A stretch of 64,000 nt of DNA from Sporosarcina sp. ZBG7A (GCF_000813425.1 NZ_JWIB01000007.1:112232-176231); one strand, 5' to 3'. Numbered from the stretch's first letter, positions 26,648-36,030 are shown. The notes: generated from the sequence alone by a model not told the origin. Program-made: numbers and translations.

Positions 26648-27934
26648 TTAAGGTTGTTTCTCCGTCCTAATTACGTCTTTTGTTTCAGTGTCCACTAAGA
26701 CGAGATACGTACCAATTTCACCGTTTTCTTCTAGAGTTACAGTCGGGGCGTAGGCAAGACGTTGAGTACCATGTTCATTTTCGACATAAACAAGTTCTTG
26801 TTTATTTACTTTTACGTTCTTATGAAAAAATGTTTTCCAATCTATTGTAATCATTGGTTGATCTTTAAGCTGTTCTTTTCGAATATACTCCGCAGCATTA
26901 AGACCCAGAATCCGACCATCTTCTTTTGCTGCTTTTATCTGGATTGTATCAGACAACACTTTCGCCTTATGCATTTTCTCCACTCGCGTATAAACAAAGT
27001 GAAAAGCTGTGTCGTTTTCTCTTACTTCTTCAAACACTACATCAGTGTATCCTGAATCTTTTAAGAATGTTTCTACCCGATTACGAACACTGTCTAATTC
27101 CATAGTACCCGCACCCGAAGGTCGTTCTGTTAGGAAGGAAAGAATATGTCCTCCCTTTTTAGTGATGTCAATATATCCTACCGAGTCATTATCTGCAAAA
27201 CGGATATGATAAAATGGATAGGCTGCACCTGGCTTACTTTCTGTTGTGTCAATAACTTGGTTAGACACATCGGGGAATAATTTTTTGAATTTAGTTAGCG
27301 CTTCTTCTTTGGTGACAGCAGGATCTTTAATATTCTTTAATTCTTTTTTCTTTAACGCGTCGGATTCACTCGCTGTTAGTGGGAAATCACTTTCCGTATA
27401 TTGTTGAATGGATGCACTTAATCCTTTCCAGTCGAAAGAAGCTTTCTCTCCGTCCAGCCGGTCCTGCCATTCAGCCATTGAAAGATTTCCACTAGCCATA
27501 TCGGCAGTTGCAACTGACCATTGGTCTGATAGACTTTGAATATTTTGTGAAGCACGATCCATTACTTTGTGAAATTCTGTAGGATCAGTCTCTTCATCTC
27601 CTTCTTTAGAAAACTTTCCTAACCTTCCTAAGTAGTTCATCCACGTTGTCGAAAATCCTTGGTCGAGAGGAAGTGATGCGACTGATTGTTGAATATCCGA
27701 AGACAACCGCCAAATATCCTCGCGAGCCTCAAGATCTCCTTTGCCTTGATTGAATAGCAACGTCTTCTTAACGGCTTCGTCTAAGTCTTGCAGCTTCGAA
27801 GAGGCATCAGAAATATTTTTTGCATATTGCACAGACAATGCATTTTGCAAATCCTTATTTTGTGTAGCTGTCGAATAGGAGTACGCAGATAACGCAACAA
27901 TCGCGAAAACAGCAAGAAACACTAATTTTTTCAT
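26648..27934 (-). CDS. ypeB: Spore germination protein YpeB
   Basis: YpeB accumulates in the spore inner membrane/cortex with SleB; each protein is needed for stable retention of the other. The 428-residue sequence has an N-terminal signal anchor (2-18) and an N-terminal helical domain (to about 190). Repeated PepSY-like domains occupy about 200-425 (for example 'FYHIRFADNDSVGYIDITKKGGHIL'). The start is ATG, with AGGTG some 13 bases upstream. It is the second gene of a sleB-ypeB operon, 62 bases after sleB. Confidence 0.93.
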   Translation of the reverse strand: MKKLVFLAVFAIVALSAYSYSTATQNKDLQNALSVQYAKNISDASSKLQDLDEAVKKTLLFNQGKGDLEAREDIWRLSSDIQQSVASLPLDQGFSTTWMNYLGRLGKFSKEGDEETDPTEFHKVMDRASQNIQSLSDQWSVATADMASGNLSMAEWQDRLDGEKASFDWKGLSASIQQYTESDFPLTASESDALKKKELKNIKDPAVTKEEALTKFKKLFPDVSNQVIDTTESKPGAAYPFYHIRFADNDSVGYIDITKKGGHILSFLTERPSGAGTMELDSVRNRVETFLKDSGYTDVVFEEVRENDTAFHFVYTRVEKMHKAKVLSDTIQIKAAKEDGRILGLNAAEYIRKEQLKDQPMITIDWKTFFHKNVKVNKQELVYVENEHGTQRLAYAPTVTLEENGEIGTYLVLVDTETKDVIRTEKQP

Positions 27935-27996
27935 AAGAATGTACTACACCTGCTTTCTGTATTAGTTATAGTTTCACGACAAGTAAGAAGTTCTTG

Positions 27997-28791
27997 TTAG
28001 TTACAAAAAATGTGCAACCCTATTTTCTTAATTTGAGGGCGTGACCAGATCCATTTACTTGTAGCAGTTATCGGATTAAAGTAATAAATTGCGTTCTCTG
28101 AAGGATCCCATCCATTCATTGCATCTATTACTGCCTCTTTTGCTCGTTCATTAGGTTCTAGCCAAATTTGACCATCTGAAACAGCTGTAAATGCACCTGG
28201 TTGAAAAATCACACCACCAACCGTATTCGGAAAGTCAGGATGCTCGATTCTATTTAAGATGACAGCTGCTACAGCCACTTGACCTTCATAAGGTTCCCCT
28301 CGGGATTCACCATATACAGCATTCGCTAATAGCTTAAGATCGTCCTCACTATATTTTGAAGGGACTTGGGTATTGGTACTTGGTTTTGAATTAGAAGCCC
28401 CCCCTTTAACTTGAGACGACAACGGCTTGCCTCCATAATGAGTAAATTCTTTACCAGCCTTAATATTGTCCATGACAAATTTCTTGTCATACGAAGAAAC
28501 CGAAGTTAACTTTTTCTTCGTTTTAGTTCCTGCGATACCATCTATAGGCATCCCATACTTCTCCTGAAACTCGCGTAAAGCCCAATACGTCTGATACCCA
28601 AAATTTCCGTCTATCTTACCCTTGAAGAACCCGATATATTGAAGCCTAGCTTGAAGTTCAATAACATCGTCTCCTTTAGTCCCTTTAGCAAGTCCCCGAT
28701 CCGTGAAAGCGTGAGTGTCAGTTGAAAGTGACAATTGAATACCTACAAAAAAGAGCAATCCAATCAACATTGTGCGTATTGTTTTGTTCAT
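27997..28791 (-). CDS. sleB: Spore cortex-lytic enzyme SleB
   Basis: SleB is a lytic transglycosylase that cleaves muramic-lactam cortex peptidoglycan during germination. The frame extends far upstream, but ATG 28791 follows GGAGGAAACGAC and begins a signal peptide (MNKTIRTMLIGLLFFVGIQ). This gives 264 residues. A peptidoglycan-binding domain (about 33-95, 'LQARLQYIGFFKGKIDGNFG') is followed by the hydrolase_2 domain from about 140. Its catalytic Glu is in 'NAVYGESRGEPYEGQ'. The C-terminus 'PQIKKIGLHIFCN' is family-typical. Expression in the forespore under sigma-G is expected; I saw no clear sigma-G promoter. Confidence 0.95.
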   Translation of the reverse strand: MNKTIRTMLIGLLFFVGIQLSLSTDTHAFTDRGLAKGTKGDDVIELQARLQYIGFFKGKIDGNFGYQTYWALREFQEKYGMPIDGIAGTKTKKKLTSVSSYDKKFVMDNIKAGKEFTHYGGKPLSSQVKGGASNSKPSTNTQVPSKYSEDDLKLLANAVYGESRGEPYEGQVAVAAVILNRIEHPDFPNTVGGVIFQPGAFTAVSDGQIWLEPNERAKEAVIDAMNGWDPSENAIYYFNPITATSKWIWSRPQIKKIGLHIFCN

Positions 28792-28872
28792 GTCGTTTCC
28801 TCCAGTCGTTCTTCTTGTACCTTTAGACTGTCCTAAATCGGTGGAATTATGACGCGTTGTTCCATTTCCACA

Positions 28873-28904
28873 CAAAAAAACCATCCAATAATAATGGATG
28901 GTTT
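28873..28904 (-). terminator. Terminator after prsW
   Basis: AAAACCATCCA, a 7-base AT loop and TGGATGGTTTTTTT follow the prsW stop directly, and separate it from sleB. Confidence 0.85.
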
Positions 28905-29576
28905 TCATCGTGCTCTTTTTTGAATTTGTCTCATTGCAAAAACATGTGCGTATTTCACTCTTGTAAGTCCGAACCACCATAAAAACAACATGAATGGAAT
29001 CATTAAATATAACCATAGATCATGAATTTCCAAAATTGCATTGTAGGTAACATGTAACACAAATGGAAAAATCAACGCAATTAATAAGTTCCATTTTTTT
29101 CTATCCGCCACTGCGAATTTCGATCTTCCAAAATAGTATCCCATAACAACACCGAACAATGCATGGCTGGAAACCGGCAATAACGCACGAATGAACGCCG
29201 TATCCAGCCCAAATGTAAACAAAAACAGGATATTTTCAACTGTCGCGAACCCTAGCGATACACTGGCTCCGAAAAGAATTCCGTCATACACATCTTCAAA
29301 CTCAAAATTTTTGTAAACAAAGACTAATAAAATTAGCCATTTAAAAAATTCTTCCAAAGCACCTGTGAATACAGTATTCTGTAAAAATTCATTGGTAAAG
29401 ACCTGTTCCTCGACGAAAACATGTTGAACGAACAGAATCGGAAACGTCATGACTGCTCCGTAAACAAAGGCTTGAAAAAGAGTGCGCGAAGGTTCCCTTG
29501 AAATTTCTTTTCTTAAGTAAAGATAACTAAATAATGCCAGTGACGGAGCGATTGCAACTGTAAACAAAATTATCAA
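28905..29576 (-). CDS. prsW: Intramembrane protease PrsW
   Basis: PrsW makes the site-1 cut in anti-sigma factors such as RsiW. The protein has about seven hydrophobic segments. The paired glutamates of 'LEEFFKW' lie in one, and conserved histidines occur in 'SSHALFGVVMGYYFG' and 'VLHVTYNAI', which together form the proposed metal site. The frame begins at TTG 29591, but TTG 29576 is 6 bases after GGGGGTG and gives 223 residues, nearer the Bacillus length of 218. RsiW and SigW are not here; rsiX in this window is a different anti-sigma factor. Confidence 0.88.
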   Translation of the reverse strand: MIILFTVAIAPSLALFSYLYLRKEISREPSRTLFQAFVYGAVMTFPILFVQHVFVEEQVFTNEFLQNTVFTGALEEFFKWLILLVFVYKNFEFEDVYDGILFGASVSLGFATVENILFLFTFGLDTAFIRALLPVSSHALFGVVMGYYFGRSKFAVADRKKWNLLIALIFPFVLHVTYNAILEIHDLWLYLMIPFMLFLWWFGLTRVKYAHVFAMRQIQKRAR

Positions 29577-29635
29577 GCTTCGCACCCCCAATCAGGGTGA
29601 TTATATCACAAATACAGAAACAATTACCTATTCTG

Positions 29636-30610
29636 TTAACAATTTGCTTTCATCTTTTCGGAAATCGATAAAGCAATGGCCTCTCCATGATGCCGTCCGT
29701 TCTCAATAAAGATTGAGTTTGCATTATTACCGGCAGCAATCACACCCGCAATGTAAAGGTCCTCTACTGAGGTTTCCATCGTTTCCTCGTTATATAATGG
29801 GCATCCGCTTTCCTGTTCCAACTCGATTCCTATACTTCCTAGGAAATTGTAGTCCGGGTGGTAACCAATCATTGCAAACACAGTATCCGACTCGATTTCT
29901 TCAACGCCTGTCTCGGTACGGATCCGGACTGCATCTCTCCTAATTTCTTCTACAGTAGCTTGAAAAATCATTCTGATTTTCCCGTTATTCACCAGACTTT
30001 CAAACCCAGGTAAGATCCAGGGCTTCACACTAGGTGAGTAAGAGGCACCGCGATAAACAACTGTCACGTTAGCACCTGCTCGCTCAAGCTCAAGCGCAGC
30101 ATCTACTGCAGAGTTTTTTCCTCCGATGACTACTACATTCTTTCGGAAGTATGGGTGCGCTTCCTTAAAATAGTGATGAACATTTGGTAAGTCGGCACCG
30201 ACAGCTTCAAGGCGATTAGGTTGGTCGTAATAACCTGTAGCAACTACAACGTATGAAGCTTCATACACACCCTTATCCGTTGTGAGATGAAACACTTGCC
30301 CTGTTTTTTCAACAGATAGAACTGTTTCACCACTGTTTATCGTTAATTGTTCAAGTTCGGCAACTGTTCGATAGTAAACAAGCGCATCATTACGTTGAGG
30401 TTTATCTTTCGCAGTTATAAATGGAATGTTACCGATTGATAATTTCATACTTGAACTGAAAAATGTCTGATGTGTGGGATAGCTGTGAATCGAGTTTACA
30501 ATACTTCCCTTTTCAATCAGCAACACATCAAGACCTAAACGTTGTAAATGAATAGCAGCAGATAGTCCACAAGGACCTGCTCCTATAATAATGGCATCTG
30601 TTTTAAGCAT
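29636..30610 (-). CDS. ypdA: YpdA, bacillithiol disulfide reductase
   Basis: This FAD-dependent, NADPH-using reductase returns bacillithiol disulfide to bacillithiol. ATG 30610 starts 'MLKTDAIIIGAGPCGLSAA', with the FAD motif GAGPCG near residue 10; the NADPH-binding 'VVIGGKNSAVDAALEL' is near 165. The single Cys in GAGPCG is the reported functional cysteine of the family. The length of 324 residues equals that of Bacillus YpdA. The AAGGAG site is 14 bases upstream, unusually far. The gene overlaps the 3' end of ypbG by 8 bases. gudB and ypbH, which separate them in B. subtilis, are absent. Confidence 0.9.
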   Translation of the reverse strand: MLKTDAIIIGAGPCGLSAAIHLQRLGLDVLLIEKGSIVNSIHSYPTHQTFFSSSMKLSIGNIPFITAKDKPQRNDALVYYRTVAELEQLTINSGETVLSVEKTGQVFHLTTDKGVYEASYVVVATGYYDQPNRLEAVGADLPNVHHYFKEAHPYFRKNVVVIGGKNSAVDAALELERAGANVTVVYRGASYSPSVKPWILPGFESLVNNGKIRMIFQATVEEIRRDAVRIRTETGVEEIESDTVFAMIGYHPDYNFLGSIGIELEQESGCPLYNEETMETSVEDLYIAGVIAAGNNANSIFIENGRHHGEAIALSISEKMKANC

Positions 30611-31409
30611 GTCGACTTGTTTCACTCCTTTTTTTATACTCAATTTTAATAAGATGAGTTTCAGGGGGAGCCCCAAAACGTAGTGGAACCAACGTTGTGC
30701 CAAAACCATTGCTTATCAGTTGTGCATGTTCCTTTTCATCCTTAAATTCTCCCTGTGGTTGCATTCCAAAAGGTCCAAAGCGAATTTGTCCTCCATGTGT
30801 ATGGCCACCTAGGAGAAGCTCAGGATTAGAAATCTGGAGAAGTTTTTTGAACAACGAAGGATTATGAACTGCAATAAGCTGATACGTATACTCTTCAGTG
30901 TATGACACAGCTTTTTGTAAGTTTGTATTTCCACTCGAAGGATCATCTGCACCACTAATAATCCAATCTGGATGCTCCGGGATGCGAACACTTTCGTTAT
31001 CAAGTATTGTTCCGTCGACGCCCTTTATAATTTCTCGAATGACGGATTCTCCAATTTCTCTATCATTATTTCCCCATACGTAGTAAACCGGTCCTAATGT
31101 AGATAGCTTTTCCACATTACTTTTCACTCTTTCTGATGGGACACCGTTCTCAGCCACATCACCACCAATAATAACTAGATCAACTGAACTGGACCGTAAT
31201 CGGACTTTGTCTAACAGTTTAGTAGGTATTCTTCTGCGATGCACATCACTTATAAAAAATACATTAAGTTGTGAGTCGGCTTTGGAGGAATTTTTTACTT
31301 TCATGCGGTGGGTTTTTATAGAATTCTTATGTGCACTATAAAACATACATCCAAGCAATAAGCTTAAACACGTGAATAACACACGTATTCCAATCCAAAC
31401 ATTTTTCAT
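30603..31409 (-). CDS. ypbG: Membrane-anchored calcineurin-like phosphoesterase YpbG
   Basis: It has a signal-anchor helix (about residues 3-22) and then a metallophosphoesterase domain with the ordered metal motifs 'ISDVH', 'IGGDVAENG', 'GNNDRE', 'AVHNP' and 'GGHTHGGQIRFG'. The substrate is unknown; close relatives include UDP-2,3-diacylglucosamine and other phosphodiesterases. The frame begins at ATG 31424, but ATG 31409 follows GGTGG and starts MKNVWIGIRVLF. The product is expected to face outward. It lies upstream of and overlaps ypdA. Confidence 0.85.
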   Translation of the reverse strand: MKNVWIGIRVLFTCLSLLLGCMFYSAHKNSIKTHRMKVKNSSKADSQLNVFFISDVHRRRIPTKLLDKVRLRSSSVDLVIIGGDVAENGVPSERVKSNVEKLSTLGPVYYVWGNNDREIGESVIREIIKGVDGTILDNESVRIPEHPDWIISGADDPSSGNTNLQKAVSYTEEYTYQLIAVHNPSLFKKLLQISNPELLLGGHTHGGQIRFGPFGMQPQGEFKDEKEHAQLISNGFGTTLVPLRFGAPPETHLIKIEYKKRSETSRHA

Positions 31410-31428
31410 ACATCCACCTACCATATGA

Positions 31429-31461
31429 AAAAGGCAAAGTTAGCGTACTTTGCCTTTTCGA
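31429..31461 (-). terminator. Terminator after ypbE
   Basis: AAAGGCAAAGT and ACTTTGCCTTTTT on the minus strand form a strong stem with a T-run between ypbE and ypbG. Confidence 0.8.
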
Positions 31462-31470
31462 AATTTGTAA

Positions 31471-32151
31471 TTAAGGAATGACCAGCGTCTGTCCAACGCT
31501 GATTGAATTTGATGATAAACCATTTGCCGCTTTAATTTTCTCAACCCCACTACCCGAACCATAATAAGTGACCGAAATTCGATAAAGCGTTTCGCTCGGT
31601 TGAACGGTATGTGATTTTGCAGCTGGCTTCTCTTCCGGTTTTGTTTCTGGTTTTGGATCTGGTTTTGGATCTGGTTTTGGGTCTGGTTTCGTTTCTGGTT
31701 TTGGATCCGGTTTTGGTGTGGCTACAGGCTTATTTTCGGACTTCTGTGAATCCGTTTTCTCATCCTTTTTAGCGGTGTCATCCTTTTTCGAATCGTCATC
31801 TTCTTTTTCATTAGAATCGGACGCCACATCATTCAAAGAATTCGGTGACTGACTTGAACCAAGTTCATATTTCACATCCGATTTATCAATATTGACGGTA
31901 GTATCGTCTTTAGGATTATACAAATCTGAAAGAACATACACAAATATTCCAATCGGGATTAATGTAAAGAGAACAAGAATAACATTGATGAGCGTGAGAC
32001 CTTTGCTAGATTCTTTCTTATTCCGCTTAGGAGTCGCATTCTTATTCTGACGTAATTTAACGCGAGAGGGCAGATCTGCTTTAGTATCCTCACCTAAGTC
32101 GATCTCTTTTCTATTTTCTTCGAACTCTGAGTTATAGTCACTTTTTGTCAT
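31471..32151 (-). CDS. ypbE: LysM-domain membrane protein YpbE
   Basis: The 226-residue protein has a charged N-terminal cytoplasmic part (1-50) and one membrane helix (about 52-72). A low-complexity Ser/Asp/Lys linker with a PKPD/ETKP repeat (about 140-173) leads to a C-terminal LysM domain (about 180-225, '[19 protein letters not shown]') that binds peptidoglycan. It is likely an envelope-spanning anchor. ATG 32151 follows ATAGGAGAATGCCACT. The linker DNA is a 12-base tandem repeat that could vary in copy number. Confidence 0.87.
   Translation of the reverse strand: MTKSDYNSEFEENRKEIDLGEDTKADLPSRVKLRQNKNATPKRNKKESSKGLTLINVILVLFTLIPIGIFVYVLSDLYNPKDDTTVNIDKSDVKYELGSSQSPNSLNDVASDSNEKEDDDSKKDDTAKKDEKTDSQKSENKPVATPKPDPKPETKPDPKPDPKPDPKPETKPEEKPAAKSHTVQPSETLYRISVTYYGSGSGVEKIKAANGLSSNSISVGQTLVIP
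31635..31720 (-). repeat. 12-base tandem repeat within ypbE
   Basis: About seven imperfect copies of GGTTTTGGATCT (read on the + strand) encode the proline/lysine-rich PKPD/ETKP spacer. Some copies are identical and adjacent, so slippage could alter linker length. Confidence 0.85.
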
Positions 32152-32230
32152 AGTGGCATTCTCCTATCCCCTATTACTATATCTTTATTATGACGAATTT
32201 TGTCGTAAAAGTAAACGGCAATAAGGTCTC

Positions 32231-33667
32231 CTAACAAAGCAGTAGTTGAATTCTCTCCTCCCATTGTAGGAGTCGTCTTCGATTTCCTAAACTCTCGTTG
32301 CTTAAAAGCCAATCGTCATTAGCCGTGCCGCATACGGAACAGCACATATCAGGATTCGTCTGAAATGTCTCATCAAAATAAGAGAGTAACTTCCCTCGTA
32401 AACAGGTCTTCTCATGTACATAGGCAATCATTTGCCTTAACTTTTCTTCTTTGTCGTACTTTAATTTTGTGAACGTTTTAAGAACATCTTCTAAAGTGAG
32501 TGATTCCAGATAATACTGAACAACTCTGGATCCCGTTTCAGAAATCCCCGCAAGTTCTGCTGAAGATTCTATCGACTGACCAGAAGCCCGCATCGCCATA
32601 AAATGATGGACTTGTGGTTCATCAGGCAAATCCTTTTGCACAATGAAACGAACTTTCTGCTCGTCGTCTGTAACATACAACAAGATTGCACTGGACCTCT
32701 CTCCATCTCTACCCGCACGGCCCGCTTCTTGAACATACGCAGCTGCAGATGCCGGCATTTGGTCATGAATAACTTGCCGGATATCGTCTTTATGTACGCC
32801 CATTCCAAATGCATTAGTTGCACAAATCCAAGATATTTCCCCAGTCAGAAATTGTTGCTGAATAATATTACGGTCCCCTGCTTCTTTTCCTGCATGGTAC
32901 GAAGCAATCGTAATTCCTTCTTGCTGAAGTACACGTGTCAGTTCTTCCGCACGTTTCCTCGAGGCAACATAAATAATTCCGGGACCCTTAGTCGTTATTA
33001 ATCGTTCTTTCAGCCATGTAGTCTTATCAGCTTCCGTTTCCAGTTGTTGAACCGCATACGTTAAATTAGGTCGATCCAAGGACTGGCGAATGACGGTCGG
33101 TTTAGACATTTGTAAGTAGTGGATGATATCTGCTTCTACTCTCGCATCAGCAGTAGCGGTCAACGCTAAAACTGGAGGATTTCCAGCTAAGTGGATGAAC
33201 TCTCCTAGACGCAAATAATCTGGACGAAAATCGAACCCCCACTGGGAAATACAATGGGCTTCATCCACCACTAGAATTGAAATCGGTAATCTCATCAAAA
33301 AATTTGTCATATCAGGGCGACTAATCATTTCAGGAGAGATGAATAGAAATTTTATCTTATGAATTTCATCAAATATGTATTTTCGTTGTTCAGATGATAG
33401 AAATGAATTAACTGCCGCAACGCGCTTTTCGCCACGCCTGCGAATACTCGCCACCTGGTCTTCCATCAAAGAAACGAGTGGGGATATGATGAGGACAAGC
33501 CCATCCTGCATCTCACCAGGCAGCTGATAGCACAACGACTTCCCCATTCCGGTTGGCAGTATTGCAAGTGTATCATTTCGTCCCAATATTGAGCGTATGA
33601 CACTTTCTTGGCCTGGTCGAAATTCGTCAAATCCAAATCGTACTTTAAGTTCATGATGAAGCTCCAT
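32231..33667 (-). CDS. recS: RecQ-family ATP-dependent DNA helicase (RecS)
   Basis: This 478-residue 3'-5' helicase has Walker A 'PTGMGKSLCYQLPG' near 37, the DEAH box 'LVVDEAHCISQWGFD' near 134 and motif VI 'QEAGRAGRDGE' near 312. The C-terminal zinc module has the cysteines of 'KTCLRGKLL' and 'MCCSVCG'. No HRDC domain is present, which fits the shorter RecS of Bacillus rather than full RecQ. Its ATG shares a base with the ypbB stop (TAATG), so translation is coupled. Its role is DNA repair and recombination. Confidence 0.9.
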   Translation of the reverse strand: MELHHELKVRFGFDEFRPGQESVIRSILGRNDTLAILPTGMGKSLCYQLPGEMQDGLVLIISPLVSLMEDQVASIRRRGEKRVAAVNSFLSSEQRKYIFDEIHKIKFLFISPEMISRPDMTNFLMRLPISILVVDEAHCISQWGFDFRPDYLRLGEFIHLAGNPPVLALTATADARVEADIIHYLQMSKPTVIRQSLDRPNLTYAVQQLETEADKTTWLKERLITTKGPGIIYVASRKRAEELTRVLQQEGITIASYHAGKEAGDRNIIQQQFLTGEISWICATNAFGMGVHKDDIRQVIHDQMPASAAAYVQEAGRAGRDGERSSAILLYVTDDEQKVRFIVQKDLPDEPQVHHFMAMRASGQSIESSAELAGISETGSRVVQYYLESLTLEDVLKTFTKLKYDKEEKLRQMIAYVHEKTCLRGKLLSYFDETFQTNPDMCCSVCGTANDDWLLSNESLGNRRRLLQWEERIQLLLC

Positions 33668-34713
33668 TACACGTGTTCTCCTTTCATTGTACTCATAATA
33701 AGACGAAGCTGAAAATAGGATAAATGAGGAAACTTATCTTTCAGAAGACGTAGGCGTTTGACATCATTGTTTTTCACTTCCATCTTGACCGCTAGCTGAT
33801 CTTCACGTTTTACAAATCGTAAAATGGGAAAATCTCTATCATTCGCTGCAATTTCTGAAATATGATCCTCAATGGTATTCACTTTTAACTGACGTGTACT
33901 TGCAATCTCTTCAATAGACACTCCTTGGTCAAACAACTTTTTTGTAATCGCGGTCGAATCTGTTAGTGGTGTTTCAATACGAATACCATATGCAAGCTTA
34001 TGTAATATCGGGAGTTTTTCAGCAAACTCTTCACTTTCAGATACAGCAATTAATCGGTGTAGCGCTTCTAAATATTCGAGTTGTAAACTGGCGACAGGTT
34101 CGCTTGTTGCTTCTTCAAGTTGCTCCCACGTCCAGCCTGAAGCGTCCACACCGGTTAAGCGGTGACTCAATATGGATGCTTGAAGGTCAGAAATACCGGT
34201 CATTTCCAAAGCTAGTAGCAGCTCACCTGCTAAATAACGTGCGCTATTCTGTCTTGCATCGTAAAGACTTCTTAATACTTCTTTCACAAACTGCTGGATC
34301 TTACGGTCATTCGTAATTGGATGAAAAGAATTTCGGGATTCTCGTAACTGAGATAGCGTTTGTACAAGTAAGACCAATCTCAAAAAGAAAATCTCTTCCC
34401 TTCCTCTATAATTCCAGCCATCAAAGTGAAAAACTCGTAGTTCTTTTTCCGTTCGCTTTCCCTTTTCCGTGACTGTTACAATGCCTTCACTTTCTCTTAT
34501 CAATCCTTCATGTTGAAGGGCCCTGACAGCTTCTGCAAAAGTTGAATCTGCTAGTTTCGGGAGTAGCGAAAAATATGGTTTTATTGAAAAATAATCGATA
34601 TCTTGGAGTGTTTGCCCTGAACGCTTTCCACGTAAGACATGTAAACTCGCATTTAAAGACCTTTGCCCATCCATTTTTTCTGCGATCTTTAAAATTATTG
34701 AACTCAACTTCAC
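33667..34713 (-). CDS. ypbB: YpbB, helix-turn-helix protein paired with RecS
   Basis: This 348-residue mostly helical protein contains a winged-helix-like part near residues 40-85 and a C-terminal helix-turn-helix ('EEIASTRQLKVNTIEDHISEI', near 283) of the kind also found at the C-terminus of RecQ proteins. It is always next to recS in Bacillales, so a joint role in DNA repair is plausible but unproven. The start is GTG 34713. It is transcribed divergently from fer, with 107 bases between the start codons. Confidence 0.82.
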   Translation of the reverse strand: MKLSSIILKIAEKMDGQRSLNASLHVLRGKRSGQTLQDIDYFSIKPYFSLLPKLADSTFAEAVRALQHEGLIRESEGIVTVTEKGKRTEKELRVFHFDGWNYRGREEIFFLRLVLLVQTLSQLRESRNSFHPITNDRKIQQFVKEVLRSLYDARQNSARYLAGELLLALEMTGISDLQASILSHRLTGVDASGWTWEQLEEATSEPVASLQLEYLEALHRLIAVSESEEFAEKLPILHKLAYGIRIETPLTDSTAITKKLFDQGVSIEEIASTRQLKVNTIEDHISEIAANDRDFPILRFVKREDQLAVKMEVKNNDVKRLRLLKDKFPHLSYFQLRLIMSTMKGEHV

Positions 34714-34743
34714 TAAGAATCCCTACTTTCTAGTGGTTAAAGG

Positions 34744-34772
34744 TTGAAAACTGTAGAAAACCGTTTTAGAAT
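34744..34772 (+). promoter_or_regulatory. Promoter of fer
   Basis: TTGAAA and TAGAAT are separated by 17 bases, each one mismatch from consensus, and lie about 50 bases upstream of the fer start. Confidence 0.65.
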
Positions 34773-34787
34773 GGATGAAGTACCTAG

Positions 34788-35076
<289 letters not shown>

Positions 35077-35078
<2 letters not shown>

Positions 35079-35116
35079 AAACAGGCTACCCGCATTTTAG
35101 CGGGTAGCCTGTTTTT
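35077..35116. terminator. Bidirectional terminator between fer and ribU
   Basis: AAAAACAGGCTACCCGC and GCGGGTAGCCTGTTTTT form a perfect 17-base inverted repeat with a six-base loop, serving both convergent genes. Confidence 0.95.
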
Positions 35117-35121
35117 CTATT

Positions 35122-35703
35122 TCAAACCGATAATTTGCGATGTTGTTGAGAAATCCAGTTCTGCATACTTTTAAATAGCAGTAAGGAGATCCCCATTAAT
35201 ATAGCACCTTTAATTAGGTTGAACGGCAAGATACCTAAGACGATCATTGTATAAAGTCCGTCTCCAGTTACTGGCGGTGCATTTAAGAAATACGTGTATG
35301 CCGGCAAGAAGACTAGATAATTTAACAGACTCATGCCAACTGCCATGGAAATTGTGCCTGATATAAGTCCCACAGTCAAGCCACGCGAGGTACGGAATTT
35401 GTTGAAAATAAAGTAGATCGGCATGATGAACAATACGCCAGTCACAAAATTAGCTATTTCCCCAACAGGTACACCTGTCGGACTTCCTGATAAGAACCAG
35501 TAGAGAACGTTCTTCAATAACTCTACAAGAATTCCTGCGACCGGACCTAGCGTCATCACCGCTAATACTGCGGGTATTTCACTAAAATCGATCTTCAAAA
35601 AACCTGGTAGTGCTGGTAGCGGGAAGTTAAACTGCATGAGTACTGTGGAAATGCTACCTAGGATGGCGACTAAAATCATCACCCGTAATTTCTTGCTATT
35701 CAT
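35122..35703 (-). CDS. ribU: Riboflavin ECF transporter S component
   Basis: This 193-residue, six-helix S protein captures riboflavin and works with the shared EcfA/A'/T energising module, which is encoded elsewhere. The N-terminal 'LPALPGFLKIDFSEIPAVLAVMTLGPVAG' is typical of RibU (FmnP/YpaA), as is 'FPLPALPG'. The ATG follows AGGAGAGAGTAGT. A 400-base leader with an FMN riboswitch precedes it, so uptake should shut down when FMN is plentiful. The rib biosynthesis operon is not next to ribT in this window, which would make the importer more important if the operon is truly missing. Confidence 0.95.
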   Translation of the reverse strand: MNSKKLRVMILVAILGSISTVLMQFNFPLPALPGFLKIDFSEIPAVLAVMTLGPVAGILVELLKNVLYWFLSGSPTGVPVGEIANFVTGVLFIMPIYFIFNKFRTSRGLTVGLISGTISMAVGMSLLNYLVFLPAYTYFLNAPPVTGDGLYTMIVLGILPFNLIKGAILMGISLLLFKSMQNWISQQHRKLSV

Positions 35704-35773
35704 ACTACTCTCTCCTTTTGCGATTCACTTCACAAAGAGGAAAGGATCTGCCTAATCTTTCGCCTGTCTTCAC

Positions 35774-35806
35774 AAAAATACCCTTCAGCAAATTCATGCT
35801 AAAGGG
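35774..35806 (-). terminator. Candidate riboswitch terminator in the ribU leader
   Basis: CCCTTTAGCA and TGCTGAAGGG flank a six-base loop and are followed by TATTTTT on the minus strand. It lies about 100 bases downstream of the FMN aptamer and 70 before ribU. A second, weaker GGC-GAA-GCC element with T5 is closer to the aptamer (near 35886-35902), so I cannot tell which is the regulated hairpin. Confidence 0.55.
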
Positions 35807-35902
35807 AGTGTGTAGACGTGTTTAAATAAGACACTAGCACCCAATAGAATGCTCGCACTTAAATAAGCCGTTGCCTAACAGACAAAAAGACGGCTTCGCC
35901 TT

Positions 35903-36030
35903 CACCTTCTCCCATCCAGACTATACTGTCGGCTCCAGAATCTCACTGGAATCAGCTGTTAAGCTCGCGGGCTAAAAAGCTTTCGCTTCCATTTCCGCCG
36001 GTCGGGAATTTCACCCTGCCCCGAAGATGA
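35903..36030 (-). ncRNA. FMN riboswitch (RFN element)
   Basis: Read on the minus strand, the element opens with TTCGGGGCAGGGTGAAATTC and CCGACCGGCGG. Variable arms follow, and it closes with AGTCTGGATGGGAGAAGG. These are the conserved junction sequences of the FMN aptamer. It lies in the 401-base gap upstream of ribU and should repress that gene when FMN binds. The rest of the gap holds its promoter and a terminator. Confidence 0.96.

Noticed and set aside
28792..28872. A sigma-G promoter before sleB
   Set aside because: CATAATT has no TGAATA-like -35 at 17-18 bases, so I could not support it.
28792..29016. N-terminal extension of the sleB frame
   Set aside because: It overlaps prsW and its terminator, and the signal peptide with GGAGG begins at 28791.
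31635..31720. Repeat cluster as a possible CRISPR array
   Set aside because: Units are 12 bases, directly tandem without spacers, and encode a proline-rich linker in ypbE.
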